Below are positions 35,090-45,580 of a stretch of DNA of 64,000 nucleotides, one piece after another. The stretch comes from Bog-473 sp963711065. Its GTDB lineage: Bacteria; Actinomycetota; Acidimicrobiia; Acidimicrobiales; RAAP-2. The translations under genes were made by a program, and so were the position numbers. Under the pieces are notes generated by a model. That model did not search any database, was not told the DNA's origin, and saw nothing but the letters and a program-made list of their open reading frames with translations. The stretch is from contig CAVQCO010000002.1 of NCBI GenBank assembly GCA_963711065.1, positions 310,001 to 374,000 of the forward strand, read 5' to 3'. How positions within the stretch are numbered: the first letter of the stretch is position 1; the number at the start of each line of letters is the position of its first letter.

Positions 35090-37025
35090 ATGCGAGATGC
35101 CGCCACGCGGATGATCCGCCTCGTTCGGGGCGTCCCGGACACCGTTGGCCGCGCCCCCGGGGCCCTCCGGCAGGGTGCACGCAGCTGGTGGGGTCGAGCC
35201 ACGGGTGTCCCGGCCGCGGCGATGCGCCGAACGCGACCCCACAACGGGGATCGGCAGGAGATCGCGGCCGACCTCGCCAAGCTGGAGGACGCTATGTCGA
35301 GGCAGGAGTCGCGCCATGCCGAGGACATCGCACTCGTCCACGCGGACCACCGCGCGGACGCCGTCAACCTCACGCACTACCTGGCGCTGCGCCAGAGCGA
35401 CGAGCGCTCCCTCCAGCGCACGCTGGGGGAGCGCGGCCTGTCGTCCCTCGGCCGCTGCGAGCCGCATGTCCTCGCCACCGTCGAGAGCGTGCGGGTCGCG
35501 CTCGACAGCACGCTCCCGGTGGCGGTGCCCCCGGAGCTCAGCTTCGAGGCCGGGCGAGCGGCGCTCGACCGCAACACCGACGCACTGTTCGGCCCCCGCC
35601 CGCGCGGCCGGGTGCCGCGGGTCATGGTCACGCTGCCGAGCGAGGCCGCCACTGACTATCAACTCGTCCGGCACCTCGTGTCGTCGGGAATGGACATCGC
35701 CAGGATCAACGGCGCCCACGACGGCCCCGACGAGTGGGAGCAGATGGCCCGGAACGTCCGCAAGGCGTCCGATGAAGTGCCTCGCCCGTGCCGGATCTCC
35801 ATGGACCTGCCCGGGCCCAAGATGCGCACGGGACCCCTCCGCGAGGGCCCGCGCGTGGTTCGGCTCCGGCCCCGGAGGGACGTCAGGGGCGTGGCGGTCG
35901 CACCCGACCGGGTCACGCTCGTCGGGGGGCCCGTGGGAGCGGAGGTGTCACCCACGTTGCCGGTGGCGCCCGAGTGGCTGGAGCGCCGGCGACCCGGGGA
36001 GACCGTCCACCTGGTCGACACCAGGGGTTCGCTGCGCGAGCTCCGGGTTGGTCGCGTGCGAGCAAGGCCGGGCGACCGCCGAGGCGTGGGACACCACCTA
36101 CGTCGAGACCGGGGCCGAGCTCGACTGCGCCGGCGACGTCACGACGGTGGGCGCCGTTCCTCCCGTGCTGCAGTACCACGTGTTGTGCCCCGGGGACCGG
36201 CTCCGCTTGACTGTCGGGCTGGACCCGGCGGAACCGTGGAGCCACGGGCAGCCCGGTACCGCCCGGATCGGCTGCACGCTGCCCGCCGCCTTCGAGGTGG
36301 CACGGCCGGGGCAGCACGTGGTGCTCGACGACGGGCGGCTCACGGGCGTCGTCGAGGATGTCCGACCCGGCGACATCGACGTCAGGATCGTGACGGCTTC
36401 GCCGCGGGGCTCGAAGCTCCGGGCCGAGAAGGGGATCAACCTTCCGGAGGCCGACCTTTCCCTCGACGCCGTGACCGACGAGGATCTTGCGCTGCTCCGG
36501 GTGGCGGCGGCTCACGCGGACATGGTGGCCCTGTCGTTCCTGCGTCACGAGCGCGACGTGGACATCATGCAGGAGTACCTGCGCTCGGTCGGTGCGCCGG
36601 GCCTCGGCCTCATCCTCAAGATCGAGACCGGGGCGGCGTTCAGCCGCCTGCCCGAGATCCTCTTGCATGCCATGCGCTCGCCGCTTGTGGGCGTGATGAT
36701 CGCCCGGGGCGACCTGGCGGTCGAGATGGGCTATGTGCGGCTCGCGGAGCTCCAGGAGGAGATCCTGTGGCTGTGCGAGGCCGCGCACCTGCCGGTGATC
36801 TGGGCGACGGAGGTCCTGGACCACCTGGCCCGCACCGGGCAGCCCTCGCGGGCGGAGGTCACCGACGCCGCCATGGCGCAGCGGGCCGAGTGCGTCATGT
36901 TGAACAAGGGACCGCACGTGGACATGGCGATCACCGTCCTCGACGACATCCTGCGCCGCATGTCGGGCCACCAGCGGAAGAAGACGGCGCTGCTCCGGCC
37001 GCTGCACAGCTGGGACGACGCCTGA
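35090..37025 (+). CDS. Pyruvate-kinase-family protein with N-terminal extension (one frameshift)
   Basis: About 644 residues after a one-base correction near 36046-36052. Residues 1-180 form a helical extension not found in standard pyruvate kinases. The kinase barrel follows: VMVTLPSEAATDYQLVRHLV, MDLPGPKMRTG, KGINLPEADLSLDAVTDED, VALSFLRHERDV, LILKIETGAAFSRLPEIL, MIARGDLAVEMG and IWATEVLDHLARTGQPSRAEVTDAAMA (shown in parts of the conserved sites). The usual C-terminal allosteric domain is absent. Phosphoenolpyruvate/ADP chemistry is plausible since the metal, K+ and phosphate residues are largely kept, but a noncanonical role is possible. Confidence 0.78.
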
Positions 37026-37083
37026 CCGATTGCGGGCCCTCTCCGGTCACCTGCGGGCCTGCCCCGGTCAAGCGCGACGGGCT

Positions 37084-37717
37084 CTAGCCGGCCAAGCCGA
37101 CCGCCGGGAGCTCCTCGATCTCGCGCTTCGTCAAGTTGACCGTGATGTCCTCCCCGATGCGCTCGACGGCGCCGATCGGGATGGCGACCTGCTTGCGCCC
37201 CCAGAGGTGCCCCTCCTGGAGCAGGACGTGGGTCACGTGGCCCTGTCCCGGCTCGACGACGAGTCCCTCGACCTGGCCGATCTCGCCGTCCGTGGCGTGG
37301 ACGCGCTCCCCGCGCCGCACCCCGACCTCCCCGGGCGGCAGGGTCTCGCGGGTGACCACCCCGCTCGCGTTGGCGGCGAGCGGCCACGCACCCGCGTCGA
37401 TCCCGAAGAAGGGCCAGTAATAGGCCTCGTGCTGGGCGTAGGCCTCGTAGCCGCTGCCGCCGGGGAGGAAGTCGGTCTCGTCGGCATGGGGTAGCCGCTC
37501 GAATTCCTCGAAGCGTGCAGTGCAGGCGCACGTCCCCGCCGCCTCCCTCCACCAGGTCGAGCGGCACGAGCTTGCCGAGGCCGCTGCGGTGTGCCGGCTC
37601 GACCACCAGATGGGTCACCGTTCGGGCGACGGGGTCCACGACCACCCTGCGCACCTCGCCGCACGGCCCGTCGCTGCACGCGGCGACGGAGCCGATCGTG
37701 AACGTGGCGTCTGCCAT
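37084..37717 (-). CDS. PRC-barrel/DUF2171-type protein (one frameshift)
   Basis: The ATG at 37717 has an ideal AAGGAGG site. With one base removed near 37516-37523, the product is ~210 residues: an N-terminal PRC-like barrel (FTIGSVAACSDGPCGEVRRVVVDP, VTHLVVEPAHRSGLGKLVPLDLV), an aromatic linker (EAYAQHEAYYWPFFGID) and a second barrel (ERVHATDGEIGQVEGLVVEP, VTHVLLQEGHLWGRKQVAIPI). PRC-barrel proteins take part in RNA processing or in regulation at the membrane; this small two-barrel type is common in Actinobacteria with no firm function. It is convergent with the pyruvate-kinase-like gene. Confidence 0.75.
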
Positions 37718-37755
37718 GTCGACCTCCTTGATCGGGCCAACCCTAGAGCGGCCTG

Positions 37756-38747
37756 TCACCAGCCCCGCAGATCGACGTCCCAGCGCTCCACCACCTCGTC
37801 CCCGTCGACGACGTGCAGGTACCGGTGGTAGGCCACCGTCGGGTCGACGTGGGCCGGGAGCACGCGGATGCGATCGCCGACCCGGAGCGGGGTGCCCGGG
37901 ACCAACGTGAGGTGCTCGTCGGAACAGAACCACACCTCCGCCCCCTCGACGGAAGGATTGCCGTGGTCCATGCCGAGGGCCTTGAGGCCGCAGTCGGCGA
38001 CGACCCAGTCCCGCGCCACCGAGATCACCGTGGACAGCACCGTGAGCGCCTGGGCAAAGGGCAGGCCGAGCTTGGCGTACGCCGTGTCCATCAGGGCGTA
38101 CGAACCGGCCTGGATCTCGGTGGCCCAGGTGTTGAGGTCGTAGGTGCCCGTGCCGCCCGCGGAGATCACCTCCCCGCCGACGAGGTCGTGGGCCCGCACC
38201 AGCTGTGCCATGGACTCCTCGAGCATGGCGGTCCGGGTCCCGCGGTCCTCGAGGCCGACGATGTGGCCCTCGTACCCCATGACCCCGCGCACCGTCAGGC
38301 CGGAGCCGCGCGCCCGCTCGGCCAGCCTCCCGGCGTCCCCGGGGGGCAACCGCAGCGGGGCAGCCCGACGTTCACGTCGATCAGCACCTCGCGGACGCCG
38401 GCTCGGGCGGCGGCGGCGATGGTCTCCTCCGAGTCCACGGCGACGGTCACCCGCGCGCCCGACCGCGCCAGCACGCCGAGCCTCGTCGCGTCGGCCACCT
38501 CGTTGGCCAGGAGGAGGTCTTCGCCGAGCCCGGCCCGGGCCAGGCCCTCCATCTCGGCGGCCGTGGCGCAGGTGAACCCGGTGTTGCCCCGCGCCGCTTG
38601 GTGCAGCGCCAGTGCCGTGCACTTGTGCGCCTTCACATGGGGTCGCAGCCTGGTGCCCGGGAGCGCCTGCGCCATGGCGTCGAGGTTGGCCGCCAGCCTC
38701 GTCGCGTCGACCAGGAGGGCCGGGGTCGTCAGCTCCGAGGTCCGCAC
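37756..38747 (-). CDS. D-threonine aldolase/D-serine dehydratase-like PLP enzyme (one frameshift)
   Basis: A fold-type III PLP enzyme of ~330 residues after correcting a missing base near 38348-38354. The N-terminal alanine-racemase-like barrel starts TPALLVDATRLAANL, with the PLP lysine in LRPHVKAHKC and the block EVLIDVNVGLPRCG. The C-terminal domain contains LPAHVDPTVAYHRY, a metal site of the form HxD. In characterised members HxD is found in D-threonine aldolase, while D-serine dehydratase has HxC, so aldolase or beta-hydroxyaspartate-type chemistry is favoured. GTG start at 38747. Divergent from the amidase gene. Confidence 0.82.
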
Positions 38748-38805
38748 GCGGGCAGGCTACCGACCGGCGGAGCACGGTGACGGGTGCTCGGGTACTCTGC
38801 GCGCC

Positions 38806-40228
38806 ATGAGCACCCCGTGGCTGGGAGACGCCTGCGGCCTGGTCGACGCCTTCCGGGCGAAGGAGCTCTCGCCGCTCGAGGCCCTCGACGCCAGCATCGC
38901 CGCCATCGAGTCGTCACCTCTGAACGCGTTCAGCTTCACCGACTTCGACGCGGCGCGGGACGCGGCCCGCAACGCCAACGTCACGCTGCCCTTCGGCGGC
39001 GTCCCCTGGGGGGTCAAAGAGCTCGAGCGGGTCGAGGGATGGCCCTACACCGAGGCGTCGATGCTCTTCAAGGACCGTGTCTCGGACCACGACGACACCT
39101 CCCTGTTCCGCCTGCGCACGGCGGGTGCCGTGCTCGCGGCGCAGACGGCGGCGAGCGAGTTCGGCGGCATCAACTGCACCTCCACCCAGTTGCACGGGAC
39201 GACGCGCAACCCCTGGGATCCCGCCCGCACGCCGGGTGGCTCGTCGGGCGGCACGGCGGCGGCGGTCGCCGGTGGCCTCCTGCCCATCGCCACAGGCAGC
39301 GACGGTGGCGGGTCCATTCGGATACCCGCCGGTTTCACCGGCTTGTTCGGGCTGAAGGCCACCTACGGACGGGTGCCCAAGGGCCCGGCCGCCGGGATCG
39401 AGCCGCTCACCTCTGTCCTCGGTTGCCTCACCCGATCGGTGCGCGACACGGCGCGCTATTTCGACTGCTGCAACGGGTTCGACCAACGCGATCCGCTGAG
39501 CCTGCCCGTCGTCGGCGGGTGGGAGGCCGCGCTCGGTTCCTACGATCTCTCCGGCAAGACCGCGGCGATCGTGGTCGACCTGGGCATCGCCCAGCGTGCG
39601 CGACGAGGTGGCCGACGTGGTCGTCGCCGCGGCGGCCCATCTCTGCTCGGCCGCCAAGTTGCGGCTGGTCACGGTGGCGCCGACGTTGCCCCCGCTGCGC
39701 GGCGAGTGGGCCCTGGCCAACCAGCCTGCCTTCGTGGCCGATCTCGGTGACGCCTACCCCGACCGGATCGGTGAGCTCTCACGCGAGATGCGGGCGGGCG
39801 TGGAGGCGGCGGAGGAGCGCTTCACCCTCCGACGGGCGGCTTCCATCGAGGGCTACCGGCGCCGGCTCAACGAGGCGATGGCCGACCTCTTCGAGCGGGC
39901 GGACTTCGTCTTCTGCTCCACCAACCCCGACGTGGCCTTCGCCGCCGAAGGCCCGCCGCCGTCGACGGTGCCGGGGGCGGACCTGATCCACGAGGTCGGC
40001 TTCACGCGCGCCATCATGAACAATGCCGCGCTGACGGCACCTTCGAACCTCAACGGCAGCCCGGCCATGAGCATCCCCGTCGACCTCGTGGACGGCGTGC
40101 CGGTCGGCCTCCAGGTCCTCGCCGGGCATCACCGGGAGGAGCTGCTCCTCGACCTGGCCCTGGTGGCAGAGCGCACCAGGCCGTGGCCCCTGGTGGCCCC
40201 CGGCTCACCGCACGCGGCGGCCGGCTAG
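38806..40228 (+). CDS. Amidase signature family hydrolase (one frameshift)
   Basis: About 473 residues after removing one inserted base near 39592-39596. The Ser-cisSer-Lys triad is seen: Lys71 in WGVKELERV, the cis-Ser in TPGGSSGGTAAA (about 146-147) and the nucleophile in GSDGGGSIRIPA (about 170). The N-terminus (LVDAFRAKELSPLEALDASI) and the C-terminal PAMSIPVDLVDGVPVGLQVLAG are typical. It hydrolyses amides; glutamyl-tRNA amidotransferase subunit A is less likely because no gatB or gatC is adjacent. Its end overlaps the convergent PhyH gene by 24 bases. Confidence 0.85.
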
Positions 40229-41119
40229 GCGCAGCGCGTCGCGCCACGGCGCCATGTCGAGCCCGGGGTAACGGCCCTGCATGCCGGCGAGCGTCGCCTC
40301 GTTCCAGTAGGGGTGGCCGGGCTCGGGCACGCCCATGAGGGCGAGCTGGCGCGGCGTCGCCTGCTGGACGAACTTGCTCAGCTCGACCGAGAAGCCGCGG
40401 AAGGGCCAGGCCTGGTATCCACCCCAGCTGGCATCTCGATGCCGGAACGAGACGTGGAGCATGATGCGGTAGCGGGTGGGGTCGGTGAAGTCGACCGAGC
40501 GGTGGTAGACGTCGGGCCGGTAGGCCACGACGGACCCGGCCGGTGCCGCCGCGTCCGACGGGTCGTCGTAGAGCTCGGCGTAGTCCACGTAGTTCAAGGT
40601 GTGCCGCTCGACGGGGATGTCCTTGGTCTTCTGCCACGAGACGAAGCGGGTGGCACCGTCCTCCCGGGTGACGTCGGTGAGATAGACGAAGAACTCCACC
40701 TGCTGGTAGCCGAGCTCGTGGCGTGGCACGACCAGCATGTGGTTGGGGTAGTCGGCGTGGAGCAACTGGTTGTACCCCGAATCCTGGTGCGCGTACTTGG
40801 CGGTGGCGCTGCCCATGTAGAGCGCCAGGTCGGCGGTGCCGAGGAGGCCCTCCGCCAACGCGACGACGTTGTCGTGCAGGACCAGCGCGTTGAGGCGCGA
40901 GCTGTGGAAGGGGAATTCGGGCCAGGGCGCGTCCCAGGTGTGCCACTTGGCGGCGTCGGGCCTCCGGTCCTCCGCCATCTCGGCCGGCGTCGGGAAGTGG
41001 CGGTGCACCGCGTCCTGCGCGGCGGCGAGCGCGTCCGCCGGGATCACACCGGGCACGATGCACCACCCGTCGGTGTCCCAGCGTTCCTTGAGGGCGGGGG
41101 TCAGCTCTCCTGCGGACAC
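40205..41119 (-). CDS. Phytanoyl-CoA dioxygenase (PhyH) family protein
   Basis: A 304-residue Fe(II)/2-oxoglutarate-dependent oxygenase. The facial triad is HADYPNH (HxD) and a distal His in DVYHRSVDFT, with the 2-oxoglutarate-binding Arg in RYRIMLHVSFR. The N-terminal WDTDGWCIVPGVIPADAL is characteristic. These enzymes hydroxylate varied small molecules; the substrate is unknown. GTG start at 41119, divergent from the DEAD helicase. Confidence 0.85.
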   Translation of the reverse strand: MSAGELTPALKERWDTDGWCIVPGVIPADALAAAQDAVHRHFPTPAEMAEDRRPDAAKWHTWDAPWPEFPFHSSRLNALVLHDNVVALAEGLLGTADLALYMGSATAKYAHQDSGYNQLLHADYPNHMLVVPRHELGYQQVEFFVYLTDVTREDGATRFVSWQKTKDIPVERHTLNYVDYAELYDDPSDAAAPAGSVVAYRPDVYHRSVDFTDPTRYRIMLHVSFRHRDASWGGYQAWPFRGFSVELSKFVQQATPRQLALMGVPEPGHPYWNEATLAGMQGRYPGLDMAPWRDALRLAGRRVR

Positions 41120-41156
41120 GACGTCAGGCTAACCAACGCGCCTGCTAACATGGACG

Positions 41157-42627
41157 GTGCCGCCGGCGATCGCCGTGTGGGGCCCGTTCGAGCAGACCAT
41201 TCGAGTAGGCCGTCCTTCACTCGATTGGAGTCTCGTCATCACTGCCTTCACAGACCTTGGCGTCCCCGCGCCCGTCACCGAACGCCTCACCCGCTTCGGG
41301 ATCACCGAGCCCCTCACCATCCAGACTTCCGCCATCCCACCCGCGCTGGCGGGCCGCGACATCTGCGGCAGGGCGCCGACCGGCTCGGGCAAGACGCTCG
41401 CCTTCGGGATCCCGCTCGTCGTCACCACCGCGCCGTCACGCCCGCGCCGCCCCAAGGCCCTGGTCCTGGTGCCGACGCGCGAGCTCGCCACGCAGGTGCA
41501 CGACGTCCTGGCCGGTCTCCTCGGGCCCGATGCGCAAGCGCGTCGTGGCCGTCTTCGGTGGCGTCGGCTACCGCGACCAGGTGCGCGCGCTGCACAAGGG
41601 GGTCAACATCGTGGTGGCCTGCCCCGGTCGCCTCGAGGACCTCATCGACCGCGGGGACGTGCGCCTCGACGACGTGACCACCGTCGTGCTCGACGAGGCG
41701 GACCGCATGTCCGACATGGGGTTCCTGCCCGTCGTGCGCCGTCTTCTCGACCAGACGGCCGCCAGCCGCCAGGTCCTCCTCTTCTCCGCCACCATCGGCA
41801 AGGAGGTGGAGTCGATCATCCGCGCCTATCAGCACGACCCCGTCCGGGTGGCGGTCGAGGCGACGGCGGAGGCGAAGGGTGACGTCGCCCACCACTTCTG
41901 GAAGGTCGAGCGGGCCGAGCGGGTGGCCATCACGGCCAAGCTGATCGAGCACCACGGGCAGGCGTTCGTCTTCTGCCGCACCAAGCGGGGCGCCGACCGC
42001 GTCGTCCGGCAGCTCCAGGCCCACGGCGTCCGGGCCGTGCCCATGCACGGCGACCGCACGCAGGGGCAGCGGGAACGGGCCCTGGACGCCTTCACCAAGG
42101 GCCGCACCGACGCGCTGGTGGCCACCGACGTCGTGGCGCGCGGGATCCACGTCGACGGCCTGCCCTGCGTGGTCCACTTCGACCCTCCGACGGACCACGT
42201 CGACTACGTGCACCGGTCGGGCCGCACCGGCCGGGCCGGCCAGACGGGCACCGTGGTGTCGCTGGTCACCGCGGAGCAGGATCAGGACATGCGCGGCGTG
42301 CAGCGCGCGCTGGGGCTCGAGCCCGTCCTGCTGGCGCCGTTCTCGCCGCCCGCACCGGCGCCCTCGGGGTCGGGCGGGGGCACGGCGGACGCGCCGAAGC
42401 TGACCGGGAGGGTCAAGTTCTTCAACAGCGCACGGGGGTACGGGTTCGTCGAGCGGCCGGACGGTGACGACCTCTTCGTGCACCAGTCACAGGTCCACGG
42501 CGATGCGCGCCGCGACCTGGCCCTGGGGTCGACGGTGGAGTTCACCCTCGGCGCGGGACGCAAGGGCGAGGAGGCTCACGACGTCAGGGTCGTGGCGAAG
42601 CCGTCGGGGCGGGGTCGGACCGCCTAG
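41157..42627 (+). CDS. DEAD-box RNA helicase fused to a cold-shock domain (one frameshift)
   Basis: About 489 residues after correction of one inserted base near 41521-41530. Helicase motifs are complete: Q (PLTIQTSAIPPAL), I (APTGSGKT), Ia (PTRELATQ), II (DEAD), III (SAT), IV (FVFCRTKRGAD), V (ATDVVARGIH) and VI (HRSGRTGRAG). After a Pro/Gly linker, the last ~70 residues form a cold-shock domain with RNP motifs (GRVKFFNSARGYGFVERP, DLFVHQSQV). The fusion suggests RNA unwinding at low temperature or on structured mRNAs. GTG 41157 is used, with GTG 41175 possible; a TAACAT box ends 6 bases before it, suggesting a leaderless transcript. Confidence 0.85.
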
Positions 42628-43310
42628 CTCCAGGTGACGAGGACGAGCGCCGCGCCGAGGGCCAGGTAGAGCCCGAAGGGCACGGCGGAGCCCCGCTGGG
42701 CGCGGTGGGCGGCGATGAGCCCGAACCCGACGACGGCCGCCAGGACGTTGGCGAGGAAGAAGCCCTCCAGGAGCGCCACCGGGCTCACCCAGGCCAGGCC
42801 GAAGCCGACCACGAGGGACAGGCGGACGTCGCCGAAGGCCATCCAGCGCGGGTTCATCAGGTTGATGGCGAAGAACAGTGCGAGGAAGGCAAGCCCACCG
42901 ATCGACGCGACGAGCAGCCGCTGCCACTCGTGCATCACTCCGGCGATCACGACGCCGCTGACGATCACCGCTGCGCTCAGGGCGTACACCAGCGTCTTGG
43001 GCAGCAGGCGGCGCGTGAGGTCGCAGTAGGCGAGCTGGACCAGGCCGACGAGCAACAGCAGGGGGGGCAGCGCGATGATCGACCAGCCCACCCGGTGGAG
43101 CACGTAGGCGGGGAGCAGCCCGGAGACGGCGGCCAGGGCGAGCCACTGGCCCGCGGAGACGCGCGGTGCCGGGTCGGCCGCGACCGGTGCCGCCCCCGCG
43201 GCGGAGCGCGCCACGGAGGCGGCCAGCTCGCGCCGCGTCAGCGGGACGAGCAGCGAGCCGGCGGCCATGCCGAGGGCGGCGCCCCCGAGGAGTGTGAGGG
43301 GCGCGCTCAC
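42624..43310 (-). CDS. tadV: Type IV prepilin peptidase (TadV/CpaA-like)
   Basis: A 228-residue aspartyl peptidase that cleaves Flp prepilins and TadE/F-type pseudopilins in the membrane. Seven or eight hydrophobic segments are present; the catalytic aspartates are in YCDLTRRLLPKTLVY and MAFGDVRLSL (the GxGD-type motif written FGDV). It lacks the Cys-rich N-terminal methylase domain of PilD. The GTG start overlaps the stop of the TadG-like gene (GTGA), so it ends the leftward pilus operon; its stop faces the DEAD helicase. Confidence 0.88.
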   Translation of the reverse strand: MSAPLTLLGGAALGMAAGSLLVPLTRRELAASVARSAAGAAPVAADPAPRVSAGQWLALAAVSGLLPAYVLHRVGWSIIALPPLLLLVGLVQLAYCDLTRRLLPKTLVYALSAAVIVSGVVIAGVMHEWQRLLVASIGGLAFLALFFAINLMNPRWMAFGDVRLSLVVGFGLAWVSPVALLEGFFLANVLAAVVGFGLIAAHRAQRGSAVPFGLYLALGAALVLVTWS

Positions 43311-44887
43311 TGCACGAGCGAGACCGCGTCGCACTGGGTGCTCAGGTCGGCCACCTGGGCGCCGCCCACGCTCACCCCGGACGCCTGCAGGACGGGCCCG
43401 AGCACGCCGGGCAGGGTGGACGTGAGCAGGGTGAAGACAGGGCTGCTCGGACTGAGACCCGAGTACGAGGGGACCGGGTAGTAGGGCGAGGTCGAGTTGG
43501 AGGAGACGGTGATCGGGTTGGTGTCGGCCGCCGCCGTGCTCGCCGTGGGCGGCACGTTGGCCCCGGTGAAGCTGATCTGCGGGCCGCTGTAGCCGCTGAG
43601 GGTCAAGGTGGCGATGCTGGTCCCGGCCAGGGTGACGTTGGCGGTGGCCGTCGTGGTGGTGGCGGCGAACTTCGTCGAGGACATGGAGTTGTAGGCGCAG
43701 TTGACGGTCTTCGAGGTGGCCGTTCCGCTCGCCGCGGTCAGCGGGATGTCCAGCAGGCCTTGGCCCGCGACCGACAGCTGGAGGTCCGCCTGCACCTGCG
43801 CCGTCTTGGCGATCGTGCCGACCGGGCCGTACGCCACCTGGGGTGGCTGCACGAGCGTGAGGTACAGGTTGGACGCGGTCACGCCCGGGATGCTCAACGC
43901 CGACGTGACGTTGAGCGCGCTGGTCCCGTTGGCCAGCTCCGCCTCGGTGGTCAGGATCTGCGCCGCGTCGAGGTTGGCCGAGAGGGCGGGCGTCGAGAGC
44001 GATCCGTTGGCGCACGACGACCCGTTGACGGAGACCAGCTGGCACAGCTGGGCCGACGTCGAGCTGCTGAAGTCCAGGGCGCTGAGCGCGGTGCTGGCGT
44101 TGCAGGGCGGCGGCGTCGGGGACGACCCGCAGTTGAGCAGGCCCACCTGGTTGGCCACGGCATCGCTCCAGATGGCCAGCCACTGGGCGCCGGTCAGCGA
44201 GACCGTCATGACGTTGGACGGGGTCAGCAACCCGCCCGACGCCGTGATGAGCTGGTTCACCGTCACATAGGTGTTGGCCAACCCCTGGTAGCCCACGGCC
44301 GTCACGTTCGCCGAGGTGCCCAGCTGGCTCAGAATCGTGTTGAGCACCGCGGACTGCTGCGTGTTGAAGTTCGCCAGGAACGACCCGATGGAGAAGCCCG
44401 ATTCGGGGGTGACGGCCGCGATGGTGGAGCGGGCGGTCAGCGTGTTGGTGCTGCCCCAGAAGAGTTGCGGCACCGCCTGGGTGGCGGTCACCATCACGGC
44501 GTTGCACGGATGCAGCGCCGGCGGCGTCAGCGGGGCGCAGCCCAGGGCGGGTATGGACCAGGCGCCGCCCAGCCACAGGCCGTCCGTGACGGTCAGGTTC
44601 GCGTTGGAGGCGTTGTCGGTGACGACGTTGGGCAGCTTCCCCTGCAGGTACGCGTTCGGGCTGGCCTGCACGTCGGCGATGTTGATGTAGCGGGCCATGT
44701 CGAGCGCACCGGTGTCCGCCATCGCCTGCGCCTCGCGGCTGCCGTAGACGCTGAAGCCCACGTCCACGCCGAGTGCTCCCGCCCCGAGGAGCGCGACCAT
44801 GCTGATCGCCGTGAAGATGAGTGTCGCCCCGCGCTCGTCACGACGCTGCCCCCACACGAACCGGCGGATCCTGCGCAGTCTCGTCAT
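43307..44887 (-). CDS. TadG-like pilus assembly protein
   Basis: A 526-residue product. The N-terminus has basic residues then RDERGATLIFTAISMVALLGAGALGVDVGF, a single membrane helix of the TadG/DUF2134 type, followed by YGSREAQAMADTGALDMARY, the common region of these proteins. The rest is a large Ser/Thr/Ala-rich extracytoplasmic domain with paired cysteines. No von Willebrand domain is clear. ATG 44887 is chosen because AGGTGGGG precedes it; GTG 44896, abutting the upstream stop, is the alternative. Middle gene of the leftward tadE-like/tadG-like/tadV operon. Confidence 0.8.
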   Translation of the reverse strand: MTRLRRIRRFVWGQRRDERGATLIFTAISMVALLGAGALGVDVGFSVYGSREAQAMADTGALDMARYINIADVQASPNAYLQGKLPNVVTDNASNANLTVTDGLWLGGAWSIPALGCAPLTPPALHPCNAVMVTATQAVPQLFWGSTNTLTARSTIAAVTPESGFSIGSFLANFNTQQSAVLNTILSQLGTSANVTAVGYQGLANTYVTVNQLITASGGLLTPSNVMTVSLTGAQWLAIWSDAVANQVGLLNCGSSPTPPPCNASTALSALDFSSSTSAQLCQLVSVNGSSCANGSLSTPALSANLDAAQILTTEAELANGTSALNVTSALSIPGVTASNLYLTLVQPPQVAYGPVGTIAKTAQVQADLQLSVAGQGLLDIPLTAASGTATSKTVNCAYNSMSSTKFAATTTTATANVTLAGTSIATLTLSGYSGPQISFTGANVPPTASTAAADTNPITVSSNSTSPYYPVPSYSGLSPSSPVFTLLTSTLPGVLGPVLQASGVSVGGAQVADLSTQCDAVSLVQ

Positions 44888-44896
44888 GATCCCCAC

Positions 44897-45412
44897 CTAC
44901 GAGCTGGGAGTCGAGATCTGGAGGACGTCGGTCGACGAGATGGTCGACGGCGTGATGACGCCGAGGCCGGGCATCACGGGGAAGAGCGGGGTCGAGGCGT
45001 AGTTGTAGGAGACGGTGACCTCGAGGCATTGCGCGGTGGCATTGGACGGGCAGGCCGCCTCGCACGCGAAGACGGTGACCGCGTCGGCGGGATTGGGGCT
45101 GAAGGTGCAGGTCGAGGAGTTGTAGGTCGTGGGTGTGCCGCAGCTCTTGTTCATCCAGCCGATGTCGTTGCACGCCTGGCCCTCGGCGGTCGCGACGGCA
45201 GTTCCCGAGGAGACGATGCCGGAGCGGGCGGCGTCGGCCGCCGCCTGGGTCACCGTCGCCTGAGCGGCCAGGATCAGGCCGTAGGTGATGATGCCGTAGA
45301 GCAGCGCGATCAGCAGGACGACGACGATCGCGAACTCGACCATCTCCGCCCCGTGCTCGTCGTCGCGCCGCCGCCTCAGCCCTTTTGGAACTCTCCACGC
45401 ATGTGTTCTCAA
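44897..45412 (-). CDS. tadE: TadE-like pseudopilin
   Basis: A 171-residue product with the TadE prepilin motif DEHGAEMVEFAIVVVLLIALLYGI: cleavage after Gly, Glu at +5, aromatic at +6, then the hydrophobic segment. The remainder is extracytoplasmic and has six Cys. A TTG start at 45412 is chosen because AGGAGGGGG lies 7 bases upstream; ATG 45466 is possible, whereas ATG 45529 falls inside the promoter motif. It is the first gene of the leftward pilus operon, divergent from cpaB. Confidence 0.8.
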   Translation of the reverse strand: MRTHAWRVPKGLRRRRDDEHGAEMVEFAIVVVLLIALLYGIITYGLILAAQATVTQAAADAARSGIVSSGTAVATAEGQACNDIGWMNKSCGTPTTYNSSTCTFSPNPADAVTVFACEAACPSNATAQCLEVTVSYNYASTPLFPVMPGLGVITPSTISSTDVLQISTPSS

Positions 45413-45524
45413 CGTGGGACCCCCTCCTGTATGTGTCCGGCAGCGGCGCCCATTGGACCGGTCCATGACAATTGGTCGTCGCGTGATGCGTCGGGGTTGA
45501 TTCTGGAGTGCCGGACGGCGCGGG

Positions 45525-45543
45525 TACATAGGTCATATGGACC
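45525..45543 (-). promoter_or_regulatory. 19-bp Tad-locus promoter motif (tadE side)
   Basis: On the minus strand it reads GGTCCATATGACCTATGTA, 113 bases before the chosen tadE start. It matches three other sites in this locus with the pattern GGTC-N9-CCTATG[GT]A. Confidence 0.6.
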
Positions 45544-45580
45544 ATTTGACCCCTCCACCAGGGGCGCTCCCTCGGAGAAT

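Noticed and set aside
38806..40228. Glutamyl-tRNA amidotransferase subunit A (gatA)
   Set aside because: The amidase signature fits, but no gatB or gatC is adjacent and the flanking regions differ from GatA; a general amidase is safer.
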